Under the pieces are notes generated by a model, which was given only the letters and a program-made list of their open reading frames with translations, was not told where the DNA came from and did not search any database. From positions 28,842,184 through 28,906,183 of the forward strand of contig CAIIXF020000012.1 in assembly GCA_903813345.2 (NCBI GenBank): a stretch of 64,000 nt of DNA, given 5' to 3'. Below are positions 11,501 to 22,767 of the stretch, one piece after another. This stretch comes from Owenia fusiformis. Its lineage: Eukaryota; Annelida; Polychaeta; Sabellida; Oweniidae. Made by a program: the position numbers and the translations under genes. Positions within the stretch are counted from its first letter, which is position 1. Each line of letters begins with the position of its first letter.

Positions 11501-14500
11501 CATAAAAATGACATAATATTTTTCTCTGCAGAAATATGGGATATTTCTTGCCCCGCAACCTCCCTTGTGAATATCCACTGATTATGGCATTAAGACAGAT
11601 CGAAATGTAAATTCTGATAAGCTGTAAATCTGTCACCATCTAATAAAAGTTGTTTCTATGTACAAATGAGATGAAACAGATGATAAATAATATGATTTAA
11701 ACAAGTAATAAGGAGCTTTTCATTTGGGTTGGCACTCATAAATTTCCAGGTCTCAGAAAAACTGCAGCATCTATAAATTCATATCTCTCTGGTTTCGAAC
11801 ACAGGGGTTCATTTTTGGTACGTTTGAAACTCATGATTCCGAGAAATAATCATCTACTTTTTGATTCAACAATGATTGCGACTGAATAAAATGAATGCAC
11901 ATACAACTAAATGCAAAAAATAGCAATTATTATCTATACCTAAAAAATATTAAAGGTTTAAACATAATGAACACCTGCTAATCTGAACACTTTTGGCAGA
12001 TTCTATAATTGTATTCAGTTTTATTTCGAGAGGTGTTACTTTATAGTATTACAAACTGCATTAGTATCATGCAAACAATGCAAACGATCATAGTGAGAAA
12101 GATGTAATGCCCATTAACAAATCAATATAAACACTCAGCCTGTCAGCACATGGCTCATTCACAGTTTACATACAATAATGTAAATTATACAATACAGCGA
12201 TCTCTACAGGATTTTTTCTCAGGTGGGTGCAAAATTCTCATTTTCCCAATTCAAACCAAAATTAGTCAAAATATGCCAATTTTTCATGATTTTTCTCATT
12301 TTCAAGTGGGTGCAAATGGATTTTCAGGTGGGTGCAAATCTATCATAAAAATCTCAAGAGGGTGCAGGGCCCACTTACGCCCGAGTGAGCATTGACTAGT
12401 CTATTTGAGTCCACTGAATATTTGGAAGGACTCACTCAAAAGTTCATAACACACAAGGTCATTATACGGTTTTTAAATCTGAGTCAGCCACAAAATCTAT
12501 CAATCCCACAGAAAATTATGTGAAAATTCATCAAAATTCAGGATTCTGAAAATCAGTTGAGACCTTGGAGGCTAATTCTGCCCAGACTCTGTGAAAACAG
12601 AAAACTGAGAGGAGGAGTGACGTAAAGTATTCATAATTGAAGCATAATTATTGAAATAGCCAGACTAACAATAAGGTGATAAATGTGATAACCATTTAAG
12701 GCCAATACCCTCAACTACATCATTCTGATAATTATCACCCTTATGTTTTATAACTAACATTATGAAAGGTTAGATCTTTTTAACCCTGAGATCAAATGGC
12801 TAGAACTAAAATACCAGAGAACTCCTCGGGATTAAAGCAAGCAAGTGGGGACTGCACCCACTTAAGATTTTAATACTAGGCTTGCACCCACCTGAAAATC
12901 GACTTGCACCTACTTGAAAATTGAAAAAAATCATGAAAAATAGGTAAATTTTGACCCAATTTGGCCTAAATTGTGAAGTCAAGAATTTTGCACCCGCTTG
13001 AGAAAAAATCCTATGAAGCACACTGAATAGATGAATTCCTTCAGAAAAATTAAAGTTTTGGTACTGGTAATGATTCTATAAGCTTAAGTAACTAAAATAG
13101 CATTTTATTGGAGCTTAAAAACGAATGAGAATTATGAATATGTGGATAACAATTGTAGTTATTAACACAGCATTAACATGCAAAATGTTACCACCTGCCA
13201 TTTGTTACAGATGTGGACTGTCAAACGATGAACACCAACTGCCATATGCTAAATGTCAAACACCAACCGCTGAATTCCAAACAGGATCCACAAAAAGATG
13301 TAGACTATAACAATATGTCACCACTAGTGGTAACAAACGCCATGGTGGTGACATAATCGACAAAATCAAATAATTATCTCTCATCTAAAGAGTCTAGCAA
13401 AGTCTTGAGTTCAAACAAAGGGTAAAAGGATTAACACCTCTAAATAGAAAAAACTCCATTACTATTCTTCAGTCTGAACTGATAACAATGTATTATCTAA
13501 TAATAGTCTTATATTCTCAACTAAGAGAAGGCCACAGAGACTCGACTAGGTGGGTGATATTGACCACATTTCAGTTTCTTTGTTTGCGACATGTTGTCAT
13601 TTCCTGTGGCTATAATCACCAGGCAGCACTGATGCTCCATTGCATATTAACTCTCAGAACTGAAACATGATTTCAATAGATGATGACCCTTAAGTATTAG
13701 AAACCGGAGTTCAAAATGCATGCTAGTCTCGCCCAATTCAGTCTCTTTTACTTATCTTGATTTCTATTTCTATGACCACCTTTGTATACATATTTATATC
13801 CGTACCAGTGCTCTCCCCAGGATTTTTTGTTATAATTGCCAGGCAGCCCTGATGTTCCATTGCATATTAACTCTCAGAATTGAAACATGATTTTAATAGA
13901 TGACCCTTAAAGTCCCCGTCTAAAGTTTGAAAATATTTTTTTATCATTCATTTACTATTTGTCATGACTTAAAAAGTTATTTTAGAGATTTTTGAAAAAA
14001 ATAAATTTTTTGAAATAAAAGTTATGAGCATTTCATTTCTCAAATATTCAAATTTCCCGCCATTTTTCAAAAAAAGTTGAAATTTTTTAATCATCAAATA
14101 TTTCTTAATGCTTTTCAAAAAAGATTATCCTTTTAACACCAATGCAAAGATTGAACAAAGGACACACTATTTCAATAATAAAATGCCATATTTAATGGGC
14201 TACTTTTTTTCGATGTCTATCTTTTCTCAATATGCTAGACTTCAATAATCAATCAATGTTGATTGTCTAATTAGGTTAAAAGGAAAAATATATTATGTTT
14301 TAGATATCATTGTACCATTGGTTTCTATGAGAACTAAAATTTTGAAATGCATTTTTCTCGGAACCATTTTCTTGCACTGATAAGTTCATTTCTCGCTTAT
14401 TTATGAACCGATTTTCCAAATTTTTTGGCAAAAAACATGCGAGGATGAATGCTATGCATCGGTATGAATTGTGGCTAATTAAAAGATATATGTGACCTCT

Positions 14501-16724
14501 AAAAGTTAGTTTTAAATAAATTCACAAATTTTGGAACAAAAAGTCTATCAAAAACCACTTTTTGAAATTTAAAAAAAAAGTTTCACATATCACACTTTGA
14601 TAACATTGGGTAAGACTTACCTTCTTCTAAGGCCACTGTATCGTGGCCTTCCAGTACAGATATATTCCTGCATGAACAACTGGTCATGTCGTAATCATAA
14701 AATTTGAAATCATATGTCCGCCATTTTTCCACATCACAATTTGAATTGCGAGTTTTGGTCTTATTACCTCACCAAAAATTCCAAAACACACACAAAGTGA
14801 TCAGTGTATTAGTTCACATCTTCTGGATCGCTAACTTAGAATTTACAGCCAGTTACTAATGTCAGACGTAACGACATTTTGTCCAGTTTTCGAACATCGC
14901 CATTTTTCTTGGAGCCATTTTGTTTTAATTTTAGACGAAATCCTGATGAAATCATGTCATATCTCATCAAAGAGCCGAGCTGGGTCCGGTTTGATTAATG
15001 ATTTATTTATCTGGCGATTTTTAAAATATTCAATAAATTTATGACACCCCGGCAGCTTTTTTCAAATAGAGTTCACAGTATTCCAGATGAATCCCCTCTA
15101 GCCAAGTATTGGCTAGAGACTCGAGTAAGGTAGTGCTTGCAACGGTAATGGATCTCACTGCCGGTAAATTTCACCTCCATTACCTTACCGTTACCGATAA
15201 TCGTTGATACTGATAATGTTCCTAAAATCCCGGGGAAAAATCTGAAAGTGAAACTAAAATATTTGGAAAAATCCTTAACGAAGCCGATTTCTCAGCTTGA
15301 TTTCCCGCTCACATCAACTACAGTGGATATATTGTATCATCGTGTATCTCGTGTGTGATTGTGTATTGTTAGGAAGTCTTTGAATGATAATATAGAGTGA
15401 ATTCGATCAAAATTGATCAAATTATTTGTGTTTGTTTTTACTTCACCGAAATATCACGTCACGTGATTTGTTAATCTCGCGGCATGGGAGATGATTGACA
15501 GAAGTGGGTGGGGTTTTGCTTATCCTCCCGCCTTTTACGAATGATTTGCAGTTGATTGACAGATTAGCTCTTCAAATGTGGAGATTGAAATATACATGAT
15601 TGATAAAATATTCTTAAACGAACATTGTTTCGTAAATTTGACAATGGATCGCAATGCCAATCATGTTGCAGCAGCATGGCGATTATCGGCAATGGATTTT
15701 ATTACCGGCAATTGAGAGTATCTACTGCCGCTGCCGACAATCCGGCATTACCGTAAGGCACTAGAGTAAGGTAAGACTACAATATAAGCCAAAGTGGTTT
15801 AAACTTTACACGGGGACTTTAAGTATTAGAATCCGGAGTTCAAAATGCATGCTAGTCTCGCCCAATTCAGTCTCTTTTACTTATCTTGATTTCTATTTCT
15901 ATGACCGCCTTTGTATATATATTTATATCCGTACAAAAGACATGATGCTCTCCCATTGTTAGGTTTTAAAAGTTTTTACAGTTCAGAAAATAACATACTC
16001 AGTTCAAACTAATCTTCAAATAAATTTTACATTGACCGACCGAATCATAGACATATAAAAAGTATATATGTAGTAAATGTATGTCTGGGCCTTTAATACG
16101 CCTTTAACCAGGCAGCCAACCAGGTTCATGATAAACAAATTCAACAACCAATCAGATAACAGGAGGATTTTACGGGTATATCCAAACTTCAGATTGAATT
16201 AATTTCCGTGATGATTTTACAGGTATATTCAAACTTCAGATTGAATTAATTTCCATGAAAATAATTAGATCGGTCAGTACAATCGCAACACTACAAGTGT
16301 GAGATTTGGGACTCTTCGTTGGCAAGTACTGTAGAAAGATGAATCTGTGGTGGTGAAACTCGATATGCAAAAAGATCCAGAAAGGTCTTGATTGTGCTAG
16401 CCTATGATTTACAGTCTCCCTAATGTAAAATTTTCTAAAAGTGCATTCCTTGGCTTGCTACCTTGTACATGCAAAAACAGTGAGAAGAAAATTTCATACA
16501 AGAACAAAGTTTCATGGAAATATTTACTTACTTTCTGAGATTTTGTTCAACCTCAAGACATCATCTGGATGAATTACATCTTTCGCTAACAGCTCATCTT
16601 CAGTTATATTGCCTAATTTACTGTTGGAATTATTTGATTTTTCAGTTTTTGCTTTCGCTTGTCTTGCTAAAAATCCTCCACCTTTCTTTCTCCCGACACC
16701 GGTATTCTTTGAGTTGGAACTCAT
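5447..16724 (-). CDS. UNC119: UNC119 homologue, 5' part of the gene (two coding exons)
   Basis: UNC119 proteins are beta-sandwich chaperones that bind myristoyl groups and move lipidated proteins to membranes and cilia. Exon 1 (16724-16532) starts with ATG, has a Lys/Gly-rich disordered start, and ends [25 protein letters not shown]. This aligns with the human UNC119B segment before its NYLC motif. Exon 2 (5560-5447) encodes [20 protein letters not shown] followed by [17 protein letters not shown], the first strands of the lipid-binding fold. Splice sites are GTAAGT and GTAGGT donors and a TTGTAG acceptor; the split Asn codon (A|AT) restores the family's NYLC. About 102 residues of a usual 240 are present; the rest must lie beyond position 1. 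Intron 1 is about 10.97 kb and repeat-filled. Confidence 0.92.
5561..8390. other. UNC119 intron 1, left part
   Basis: AT-rich sequence without coding signal. One dispersed repeat (7815-7975, 'gcaggcaacaggcgatttt') recurs at 50600-50745 in an intron of the zinc-finger gene. Both copies are followed by AACTTTTCC and a Gly-Cys-rich 'gcctgttgt' motif. Confidence 0.5.
8400..9265. repeat. 64-bp purine-rich minisatellite
   Basis: About 13 head-to-tail units of 64 bp. Unit starts are visible at 8480 and 8544 with the phrases 'gtgagatatgtaggaaaa', 'ggtggcttcaggaagaca' and 'gggggcaggtagggggtg'. The plus strand is almost all purine with repeated runs of 4-5 G. The period is not a multiple of three, and the minus-strand reading frames it creates are artefacts. 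Degenerate purine-rich sequence continues to about 9370. Confidence 0.9.
10011..10111. repeat. Nested inverted repeats (TGCAATACAG...CTGTATTGCA)
   Basis: The outer arms TGCAATACAG and CTGTATTGCA are perfect. Inner arms (TTCTGTATT and AATACAGAA) repeat the same core. This looks like a small foldback element; no clear target duplication is seen. Confidence 0.45.
11217..11510 (+). repeat. RepA dispersed element copy
   Basis: It contains 'aaggcattgacatgcaaaatgtcacaacctgccatttgttac', written here in parts: CATGCAAAATGTCAC, CTGCCATTTGTTAC, then 'aacaccaatgg' and a 'cctggtggtagcataaaaatgacata' end. The same blocks recur at 13160, 22768, 24565, 34125 and, inverted, 49805 and 52285. Confidence 0.65.
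12205..12395 (+). repeat. RepB dispersed repeat (GTGGGTGCAAA type)
   Basis: Three phrases 'ggtgggtgcaaa' separated by 'catttttcatgatttttc'. Further copies lie at 12840-13015 (inverted), 27775-27905 and 30715-30920. The terminal phrase 'ggtgcagggcccactt' is shared. The 81-codon frame across it is not a gene. Confidence 0.6.
12840..13015 (-). repeat. RepB dispersed repeat, inverted copy
   Basis: Minus-strand copy of the sequence at 12205-12395, about 450 bp away. It starts at 'aagtggggactgcacccactt' and ends at 'gcacccgcttgagaaaaaatcct'. Confidence 0.6.
13160..13352 (+). repeat. RepA dispersed element copy
   Basis: Compact copy: CATGCAAAATGTTACCACC, CTGCCATTTGTTACAGATG, 'aacaccaaccgc', 'ataacaatatgtcaccac' and the end 'ggtggtgacata' within 190 bp. 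It serves as the reference for the expanded copy at 2893-5180. Confidence 0.7.
13611..13805. repeat. Tandem duplication, copy 1 (unoccupied TTAA site)
   Basis: This is the intact version of a segment repeated from 13831. It includes 'gatgacccTTAAgtattag' with nothing inserted. Copy 2 has the same text interrupted at the TTAA by the 1.9-kb element at 13911-15818. Flanking phrases (ccattgcatattaactctca; ttcaaaatgcatgctagtct) match with few differences. Confidence 0.85.
13911..15818. mobile_element. TTAA-flanked DNA transposon, non-autonomous (piggyBac or Kolobok type)
   Basis: Termini AGTCCCCGTCTAAAGTTT and (inverted) AGTCCCCGTGTAAAGTTT match at 17 of 18 bases and are flanked by TTAA (13907-13910 and 15819-15822). 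The insertion splits copy 2 of a tandem duplication whose other copy (13611-13805) shows the empty site. Length is 1908 bp, including a 633-bp nested hAT-like element. No transposase frame is visible. TTAA targets are used by both piggyBac and Kolobok; I cannot decide between them. Confidence 0.88.
15131..15763. mobile_element. hAT-like MITE nested in the TTAA element
   Basis: Termini TAGTGCTTGCAACGGTAATG and, inverted, TAGTGCCTTACGGTAATG are related inverted repeats. Both sides carry the same 8-bp duplication GAGTAAGG (15123-15130 and 15764-15771). An 8-bp duplication with TAGNG-type ends suits hAT. The interior repeats TACCGGCA/TGCCGGTA motifs. No transposase. Confidence 0.82.
16155..16262. 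repeat. 48-bp tandem duplication
   Basis: The phrase 'aaacttcagattgaattaat' with flanks occurs twice in tandem, with a near-identical 'gattttac(g/a)ggtatat' lead. It lies in UNC119 intron 1, near exon 1. Confidence 0.6.
16532..16724 (-). CDS. UNC119: UNC119 coding exon 1
   Basis: This exon encodes residues 1-64 plus the first base of codon 65. The N-terminus ([19 protein letters not shown], then Lys/Ser-rich) is low-complexity, as in UNC119B. The donor reads GAAA|GTAAGT. It is the only ATG-initiated choice that leads into the conserved ITEDELL segment. Confidence 0.9.
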
Positions 16725-16839
16725 ATCTGACTACATAAAACGATGCTTTCTATATATATCTTCACAATTTCTTTACTAATTTCCCTATATTATCCAAATT
16801 CAGCGATAATTTCGACTTATTTTCGTTGTCAACAAAAAA

Positions 16840-16900
16840 TCACCAAACTGAAAATCCAATATGGCGGACGTCAACTAGGTGCATGATGGGATAGAATGCA
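16840..16900 (-). promoter_or_regulatory. Candidate UNC119 promoter core
   Basis: On the minus strand, upstream of the UNC119 ATG, the sequence reads TGACGTCCGCCATATTGG. This combines a CRE-like half (TGACGTC), a YY1-like CGCCAT and an inverted CCAAT box. The position, about 130 bp before the start codon, suits a promoter. Function is inferred. Confidence 0.4.
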
Positions 16901-17040
16901 CCTGCTAACCTGGGATAATGCAAATTGACAGGTGTGTGTTTCATAAAGCTGATAGAATTAGGAGAGTGTCACTGATTAATCAATTCTGGGAAATTCAATA
17001 CATTTGTACAGTCTAATGAAAAGTCACAGAAAGATGGTAG

Positions 17041-17335
17041 GGTTGAAGTGTGTGTGTGTGTAGGGGGGGGGGGGGGGGTAAATCCAAGACTGTACACGAG
17101 TGGATCCAGAAGCTAACAAGGAGTGGAAAAATTACTGGGTTCCTAAAACCACAAATTGGGCCCAAATTTTGAAAATTTAAAGCCTATATTATATTTTAAT
17201 AATTCGGCCTATAATTAAAAAAGGCCGAGAGGTGCCCTAAAAGGACAACAAATTGAGGCCATACAAAATTTTTGGGCCAAAAACATTTTTCCATTGCCAT
17301 CCTAGGGGGGGGGGGGGGTTGATCCATTAGTGTGT
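17041..17335. repeat. GT microsatellite, G run and dispersed GGGCCC repeat
   Basis: A short (GT)n tract runs into a G run at 17050-17078. A repeat related to positions 1-160 and 61505-61730 follows, with 'gggcccaaattttgaaaattt' in common, ending in another G run near 17306-17320. Confidence 0.55.
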
Positions 17336-17339
17336 AAAG

Positions 17340-18480
17340 GGTAGCGCAGCCACAGAAAAATTTATATTTTTAGGATTGTGTTTTACTGTTAGACTTCAAT
17401 AAGGGAGTAAATGGAGAATGAAATAAGAACATGAAAGTAAAAGGTACGGCACCAATGTTTCTAACTTTGGCAGTCTATGTGTTACTATTTGAATGTACAT
17501 GTATTAATAGGAATAAAGAAAAAAAAATAACAAAAAAACATGAAAGTATTTTTATACGATTGATCTGATGATGGTATTCTGAGTAGGGAGTAGGGCATAA
17601 CTTATCTGAGTGATGAGCAAGCCTGAGGCTACGAGTAATGACTACCATGGTGAAGCACTGAAAAGGGTATAACCCTACATCACAATCAAGTTAATCTGTA
17701 AGCTCGAGAAAATGGATGTGCTCTAGCTGCTAGCTACTGGTGCTCAAGGGAAATGAATTGGCCATTTTTAGATGCTTTATCATTCTTGAACATTTGATAA
17801 TACTTGACCTTTTGGAAATGTATCCTTGTGATAAAAGGGGTCATCAAAACAAGTCTGATATATAATTGGCTTTTATGGTTCCATTGACCTTTAATAATGG
17901 ATATTTACAAGAAAGGGATTGTTTCAAGGGATCAAGGATTCTGCATGATGGGAAATATCCCAGAATTCATAGATGAACATATCTTCATGTAGAGATCTCT
18001 AGGGGCATTCATTTTTACATGAAGACAGGTCCATCAATGAATTCTGGGTATTTCCCCCTCTTTTCCCCAGTTTTACTGAATTTTAGGATTACAGTCAAGA
18101 GATTCAGTTTTCTTTGGAAAAAAAACCACATTTTAAAAAGTGTACATAAATCAAGTTTATAGTCTAATATAATATAATATATTTACTTCAAATAAAATAA
18201 AGTTTTACACTTATGGGCATGCATTAAAATAAATTTTACATACAATTTTACAGTAGTTTGTCCAGCAATATATACATATTTATATATAATATACAAAGCA
18301 CAATTCATAATGTCCTACAGTTACGTATTGTATTACATATTAGCTTTAGGTGGACCAATCCCGCCTGTATGCCTTTATTTTTATATCTGAGATTTTTGGA
18401 GTCTTACTGTAAGTCTAATCTTCGCTGACTAATTCGAACTGGCAGCTACATCTATATCAGCTTATAAGTGAATTTTTATA
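17340..18480. other. Intergenic, nothing recognised
   Basis: AT-rich sequence without coding frames, clear inverted repeats or known motifs. Confidence 0.4.
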
Positions 18481-18489
18481 CCGGTTTAT

Positions 18490-18790
18490 AATACTAGTAC
18501 AATGAAACCTTTAAAGTGGAACACCTCTGTTAGTGGAATACTTTTGAAATGTACCAATTGTGTTCCACTTAGACAGATTTAGCTGTACTTAAAAGGAGTT
18601 TAGCCATTGCCAGTCATAATATCCTCATATATTACATTTTAATGCAGCAGGTGTATACACAGTAAAACCTGTATACAGTAAAACTTGTGTAAGTTAAAAC
18701 ATCTTTGTTAGTGTTACCTCAGAAGTGTTCCACTTTACAGGTTCTGACTACAGACAGACAGAGGTGATCAAATATTTGGGTTTCACTAAA
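18490..18790. repeat. Degraded pogo/Tigger-like repeat fragments
   Basis: Several ACAGTAAAACCTGTATAC- and TTCCACTT-type phrases resemble the ends of the clear copies at 20234-20410 and 29228-29388. No intact pair of ends can be assigned. Confidence 0.4.
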
Positions 18791-18831
18791 CCCGATATGT
18801 GATTTCAATTAGGTATTCATTTCAAAATATA

Positions 18832-18908
18832 CAGGGTGTCCATGAAGTTCGTTTTCAATTACAATGCAAACTCTGTGTAAAGTGTAAAGAGACTTTATGA
18901 ACACCCTG
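18832..18908. mobile_element. Mini mariner-like hairpin MITE
   Basis: 77 bp from CAGGGTGTCC to its inverse GAACACCCTG, flanked by TA. The two halves (gtgtccatgaag / ctttatgaacac) pair into a near-complete hairpin. Related copies lie at 19367-19437 and, in triplicate, at 31353-31679. Confidence 0.7.
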
Positions 18909-19366
18909 TATATCATACATCGATCAATATACACGCAAATACATATACTTTTAAAGAAGTACCCTGCATGGTTATATTGCATGCTAAATAGTTTCTCTAA
19001 GATATGAAATAGGCCTACCAGTAATATATTTTACTTGAATATGTAATCTTAACAAATTCTTGATATTCAGATGTTAACATCAAATACAACTTGCATGGCA
19101 TAGAATTTCAAGTTAATCAAACAAACTATTATCTTACTATCTTTATGACAAGATTTCATATGGTTCCCACGCCAACAGGACAACAATTCAGCACTTTTCA
19201 GTCCAATAAAAAAAAAAAAAAACGGACCAGTCTCAAAACAATTCTAGCTCAACAGCTGAGTATACAAACAAGGGGGTGCCAACCAATGTATGTAGTATAT
19301 CTTAACTGTTACTAATAACTATAGGAAAACTGCAACACGGGTTTAAAACTATATCAGTTATATTTA

Positions 19367-19437
19367 CAGGGTGTCCCTCAAGTCTCTACCCGTTGCAGAC
19401 TTTGTATTGTAATTGTAGAGACTTAAAGGACACCCTG
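19367..19437. mobile_element. Mini mariner-like hairpin MITE
   Basis: 71 bp, TA-flanked, ends CAGGGTGTCC and GGACACCCTG. The interior 'tctctacccgttgcagactt' is in reverse order compared with the other copies, so it may be inserted in the opposite orientation. Confidence 0.65.
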
Positions 19438-19942
19438 TATATCATTCACTACTAGGTTAGTACAATAACATTGCATGTACATACTTATGTAGTGTCTATG
19501 TACAATTTGGCTAAAACTTATAACTGTACATATTATATAACTGTACATATTATCTGTGTTAAGGTACTGGCATACTAATATTATGAACTAACAGATTCGA
19601 ACGTTACCATTCTAGGCAGGGGCAAAGCTTAAATCTGAAATAGGTGAGGCAAATTTCAACAGGAGGGCTTATTTAAGATCATCCTCGAAACACAGACATA
19701 GGCGTAGCGCCTGGTACGCTGGGTACGCACAGGCATACCAGATGGTTGCAAATTCGCACTTAATACAACCAAATTTCAGAATTTTTCCCCCAGACCCCCT
19801 AAACACTTGTTTTTTGCTTCGCTCAACTTTTGTTCCAGTGGTGGCGTACTACTTAGAAATATAGCGCTACGCCCATGACAGAGTCCAGACATCATCCAGT
19901 ATGTTCCTTGATGAAGAAGGAAGGAGTGCAGTGGTTGATGTC

Positions 19943-20176
19943 TATCCTCCTAAGCAGGTGTCCAGAATCCGTACCTCCTTCTTCCCCCTGCTATAACCAA
20001 TTTGGAAGCGCCCAATTAATCTAATTATGCGCAATGGCTTATACATGATTTCTGTCGCAGTGTTGCGACAGCCAATCAGATTGCGAGTTCTTAATCGGAA
20101 AAATGCTTACTGCTTATCGCAGGGGGTGAAAAGAAAGAAGATATTCTGGATTTTGAAGCCCTGTGATCGGAGGATG
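19943..20176. mobile_element. Mutator-like MITE (CATCCTCC family)
   Basis: The ends TATCCTCCTAAGCAGGTGTC and (inverted) CATCCTCCGATCACAGGGCT match the element at 49905-50131, which lies in the opposite orientation. TTGATGT flanks both sides, though the duplication is less exact than in the other copy. About 234 bp; no coding. Confidence 0.65.
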
Positions 20177-20233
20177 TTGATGTATGGAGCCCTGCATTCA
20201 GAGGATGATCTAAGATTAAGATGAATAATACTA

Positions 20234-20410
20234 CAGTAGAACCTGTATATAGTGAACACCCATTGAGCCACAAAAAAGACTTTATTGTGGGTATGTGTTC
20301 ACAACAGAGAGGGGATTTTATACAATAGTCTGTGTATAATGTGTATTGAAGTAGCGTTCACTAAACTCAGGTGTTCTCTTGAGAGGTGTTCACTAGGACA
20401 GTTTTTACTG
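20234..20410. mobile_element. pogo/Tigger-like MITE
   Basis: Ends CAGTAGAACCTGTATATAGT and, inverted, CAGTAAAAACTGTCCTAGTG, then GAACACC on both sides, flanked by TA. 177 bp, no coding. The CAGTARAACC end and TA target are typical of pogo/Tigger elements. Confidence 0.75.
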
Positions 20411-20419
20411 TATTTCTAG

Positions 20420-21290
20420 ACATGATTTCAGTTTCAGTATTAAAAGTTGTCTGGATATTCATTTTCCACTAAAATTTTGATGAGGCAATTGCCTCAATGC
20501 CTCACCTGCCTCGTACCTCGCTATGCCCAAGCCATGGCCACCTTAAACTCCCATACATTCCCCTATGTTAATATCTACATCTATTTACATGACTAAGTTT
20601 AAGTTTATCAACAGTTTGAGATCACATATTGTTTTAAAATACAGACTATGTAGTTCTAAGGTAGTCCATGTAAAATGTATTTATTTTGGTATGGCACACT
20701 AATATAATGAACAATTTAGTTCAAAGTTCATACTGGAACTACCTTAATAAGTAGCTATTTGTCATATAATGTGTGCTTGAGTGAAGTATTAAAAAATAGT
20801 CTCATTTCAAAAAGGTCAAAATCTCATTGAAAATATTTATAATTTTAAGAGAGATAAAATTGATTAAGAAATTCAATCAGGGAAAACACATTTTCTGTGA
20901 TTGGATAATCAAATATTTTTTTTGATTTCAGTGCCATAGACTAATATGAAGCATGTTTTTGAAATATTTGAAATAAATGCCATCAACTGAAATGACCAAT
21001 TTTCCCCAATCAAAATTGCTATATGCGTTAACAGAGCACACCAACATGAATTTTCCCAGAGAAATGAGAGCCAGTACTTGTATATATGGCACTTGATGCT
21101 TTTCTGTAAAACGTTGTTTTTCACACCCGCCCCATTGGTTTGTGTGTAAATATCTCATCGTTCCTACTCATTTACGATAACATGTTTGACCTCTCAATAT
21201 CAATTTGTTTTAAATGTTTTAGCAAATTTAATCTTCGGAAATTTTTGAAGTTTAAGTGCAAAATTAGACCCGCTGATTTCTTCGCTATCT
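20420..21290. other. Intergenic, nothing recognised
   Basis: Overlapping minus-strand frames near 20909-21158 have no recognisable domain, splice context or codon bias, so they are not called as genes. Confidence 0.4.
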
Positions 21291-21309
21291 ATTGACAGTC
21301 CTTGTGAAA

Positions 21310-22735
21310 TTATTAGGAGGCCCCATCGGGGGGCCTCCTATCAATTTTGTAGATATTATTATTATTTATTCTTCCTCCCTCTTTTTCTCCTACTTCCAAC
21401 TACCTTTCAACTAGGTACTACATAGTCCTACTAGGGACCTGGGCTGAACTTGGCGGGAAAGGAATTTTTATCTAGGTCAAGGTCAAAGGTCAAAATCTAG
21501 GTCAAATCTAAGTTTTTTTCAAGTTTCTCAAATCCTGACACTACACTTAAATATTTTTGGCTGAATTTTTGCACACAGATAGATATTAGTATTCAATTAG
21601 TCTTAGCCTTTTGCCGTCTAGAGAAATTTTGCCTAGATTTTGAGATATTGAAGGTCAAAAAAAGGTCAAAAAAGGTCTTTTTTCAACTTGCTTCAAATTG
21701 ACCAAATTTTTTTTTAAAACTCATCTACAAGTTCTCAGGATTCCAAATCTGACCTTACTTTTGACCTTTGACTTTTTGTTGACCTTCAGTGACCTCCGAA
21801 AGGTCAAAAAAGTTGATTTTTCAAATCGATTTTCTGGATTCAAATTTAGGTATATTTATTCACAAAAGACCCACTGAGGTCTAAAAAAGTAAAATTTGCA
21901 AGGTCAAAGGTCAAGGTCATCAAAGGAAATCACAAACTGTGTTTTCTAAGTTTCTCAAAATTGGAGACTACAAATCAATTTTTTTTACTGAAAGTCAGAA
22001 TATATATTCCTCTAAAGGTTCTACACATATTAGCAATTGACTATTTATTAAAATTTTGCTCCAGTTTTGAGATATTAGAACTCAAAAACTGAAAAAAGGT
22101 CAAATTTCAAAATTTTTCAAGGTCAAATTTCAACTTGCTCTAAATTGACCAAACTTTTTTTTAAAAAGCATCTACAAGATCACAGGAACTCAAATCTGAC
22201 CTTAGTTTTGAACTATGACCTTTAGTTGACCTTCAGTGACCTTCGAAAGGTCAAAAAAGTTATTTTTTCAAATTGATTTTCTGGATTCAAATTTAGGTTT
22301 CTTCAATCAGAAAAGATATATTGAGGTCTAAAAAAGTAAAACCTGTAAGGTCAAAGGTCAAGGTCATCAAACAAGATCACAAACTGTGTTTTCTAAGTTT
22401 CTCAAAGTTTGTGACTACAAATCAATATTTTTGAATTAAAGTCAGGATATATATTCCTCTAAAGGTTTTACACATAATAACAATTGATTATCTATTAAAA
22501 TTCTGCACCAGTTTTGAGATATTGGACCTCAAAAACTGAAAAAGGTCTAATGTTGAAATTTTTCAAGGTCAAATTTCACATTGCTTCAAATTGACCAAAC
22601 CTTTTTTTAAAAATCATCTACAAGATGCCTGGAGTTCATATATGTCCTTGTATTTAAGATTTGACCTTTGGCTGACCTTTAAATGTTCAAAAAAGCCTAC
22701 GGGGCCTCCGTAAGATTGCTTGCAATCTTCTAGTT
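21310..22735. mobile_element. Helitron-like or unclassified element with AGGTCA-rich direct repeats
   Basis: It starts near a GGAGGCCCC..GGGGCCTCC hairpin (21315-21344). It ends with AAGATTGCTTGCAATCTT, then CTAGT|T. A stem-loop followed by CTRRT before a T is the Helitron 3' signature. The 5' TC end is not convincing. The interior has about three units near 435 bp, sharing 'ggattcaaatttaggt', 'gtgttttctaagtttctc' and many AGGTCA/TGACCT hexamers. It is related to the satellite at 3105-4870. Confidence 0.45.
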
Positions 22736-22767
22736 ATGCATATTTAAGGGCAGGGTTTAAATTTCCA

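Larger units (their letters stand above)
9400..12140. other. UNC119 intron 1, middle part
   Basis: No coding signal. Two features stand out: an inverted-repeat cluster at 10011-10111 and a RepA copy at 11217-11510. The rest is AT-rich and unassigned. Confidence 0.45.

Noticed and set aside
20909-21158. Overlapping minus-strand frames as a small membrane protein
   Set aside because: Hydrophobic by AT-rich composition; no splice sites, domain or conserved neighbour.
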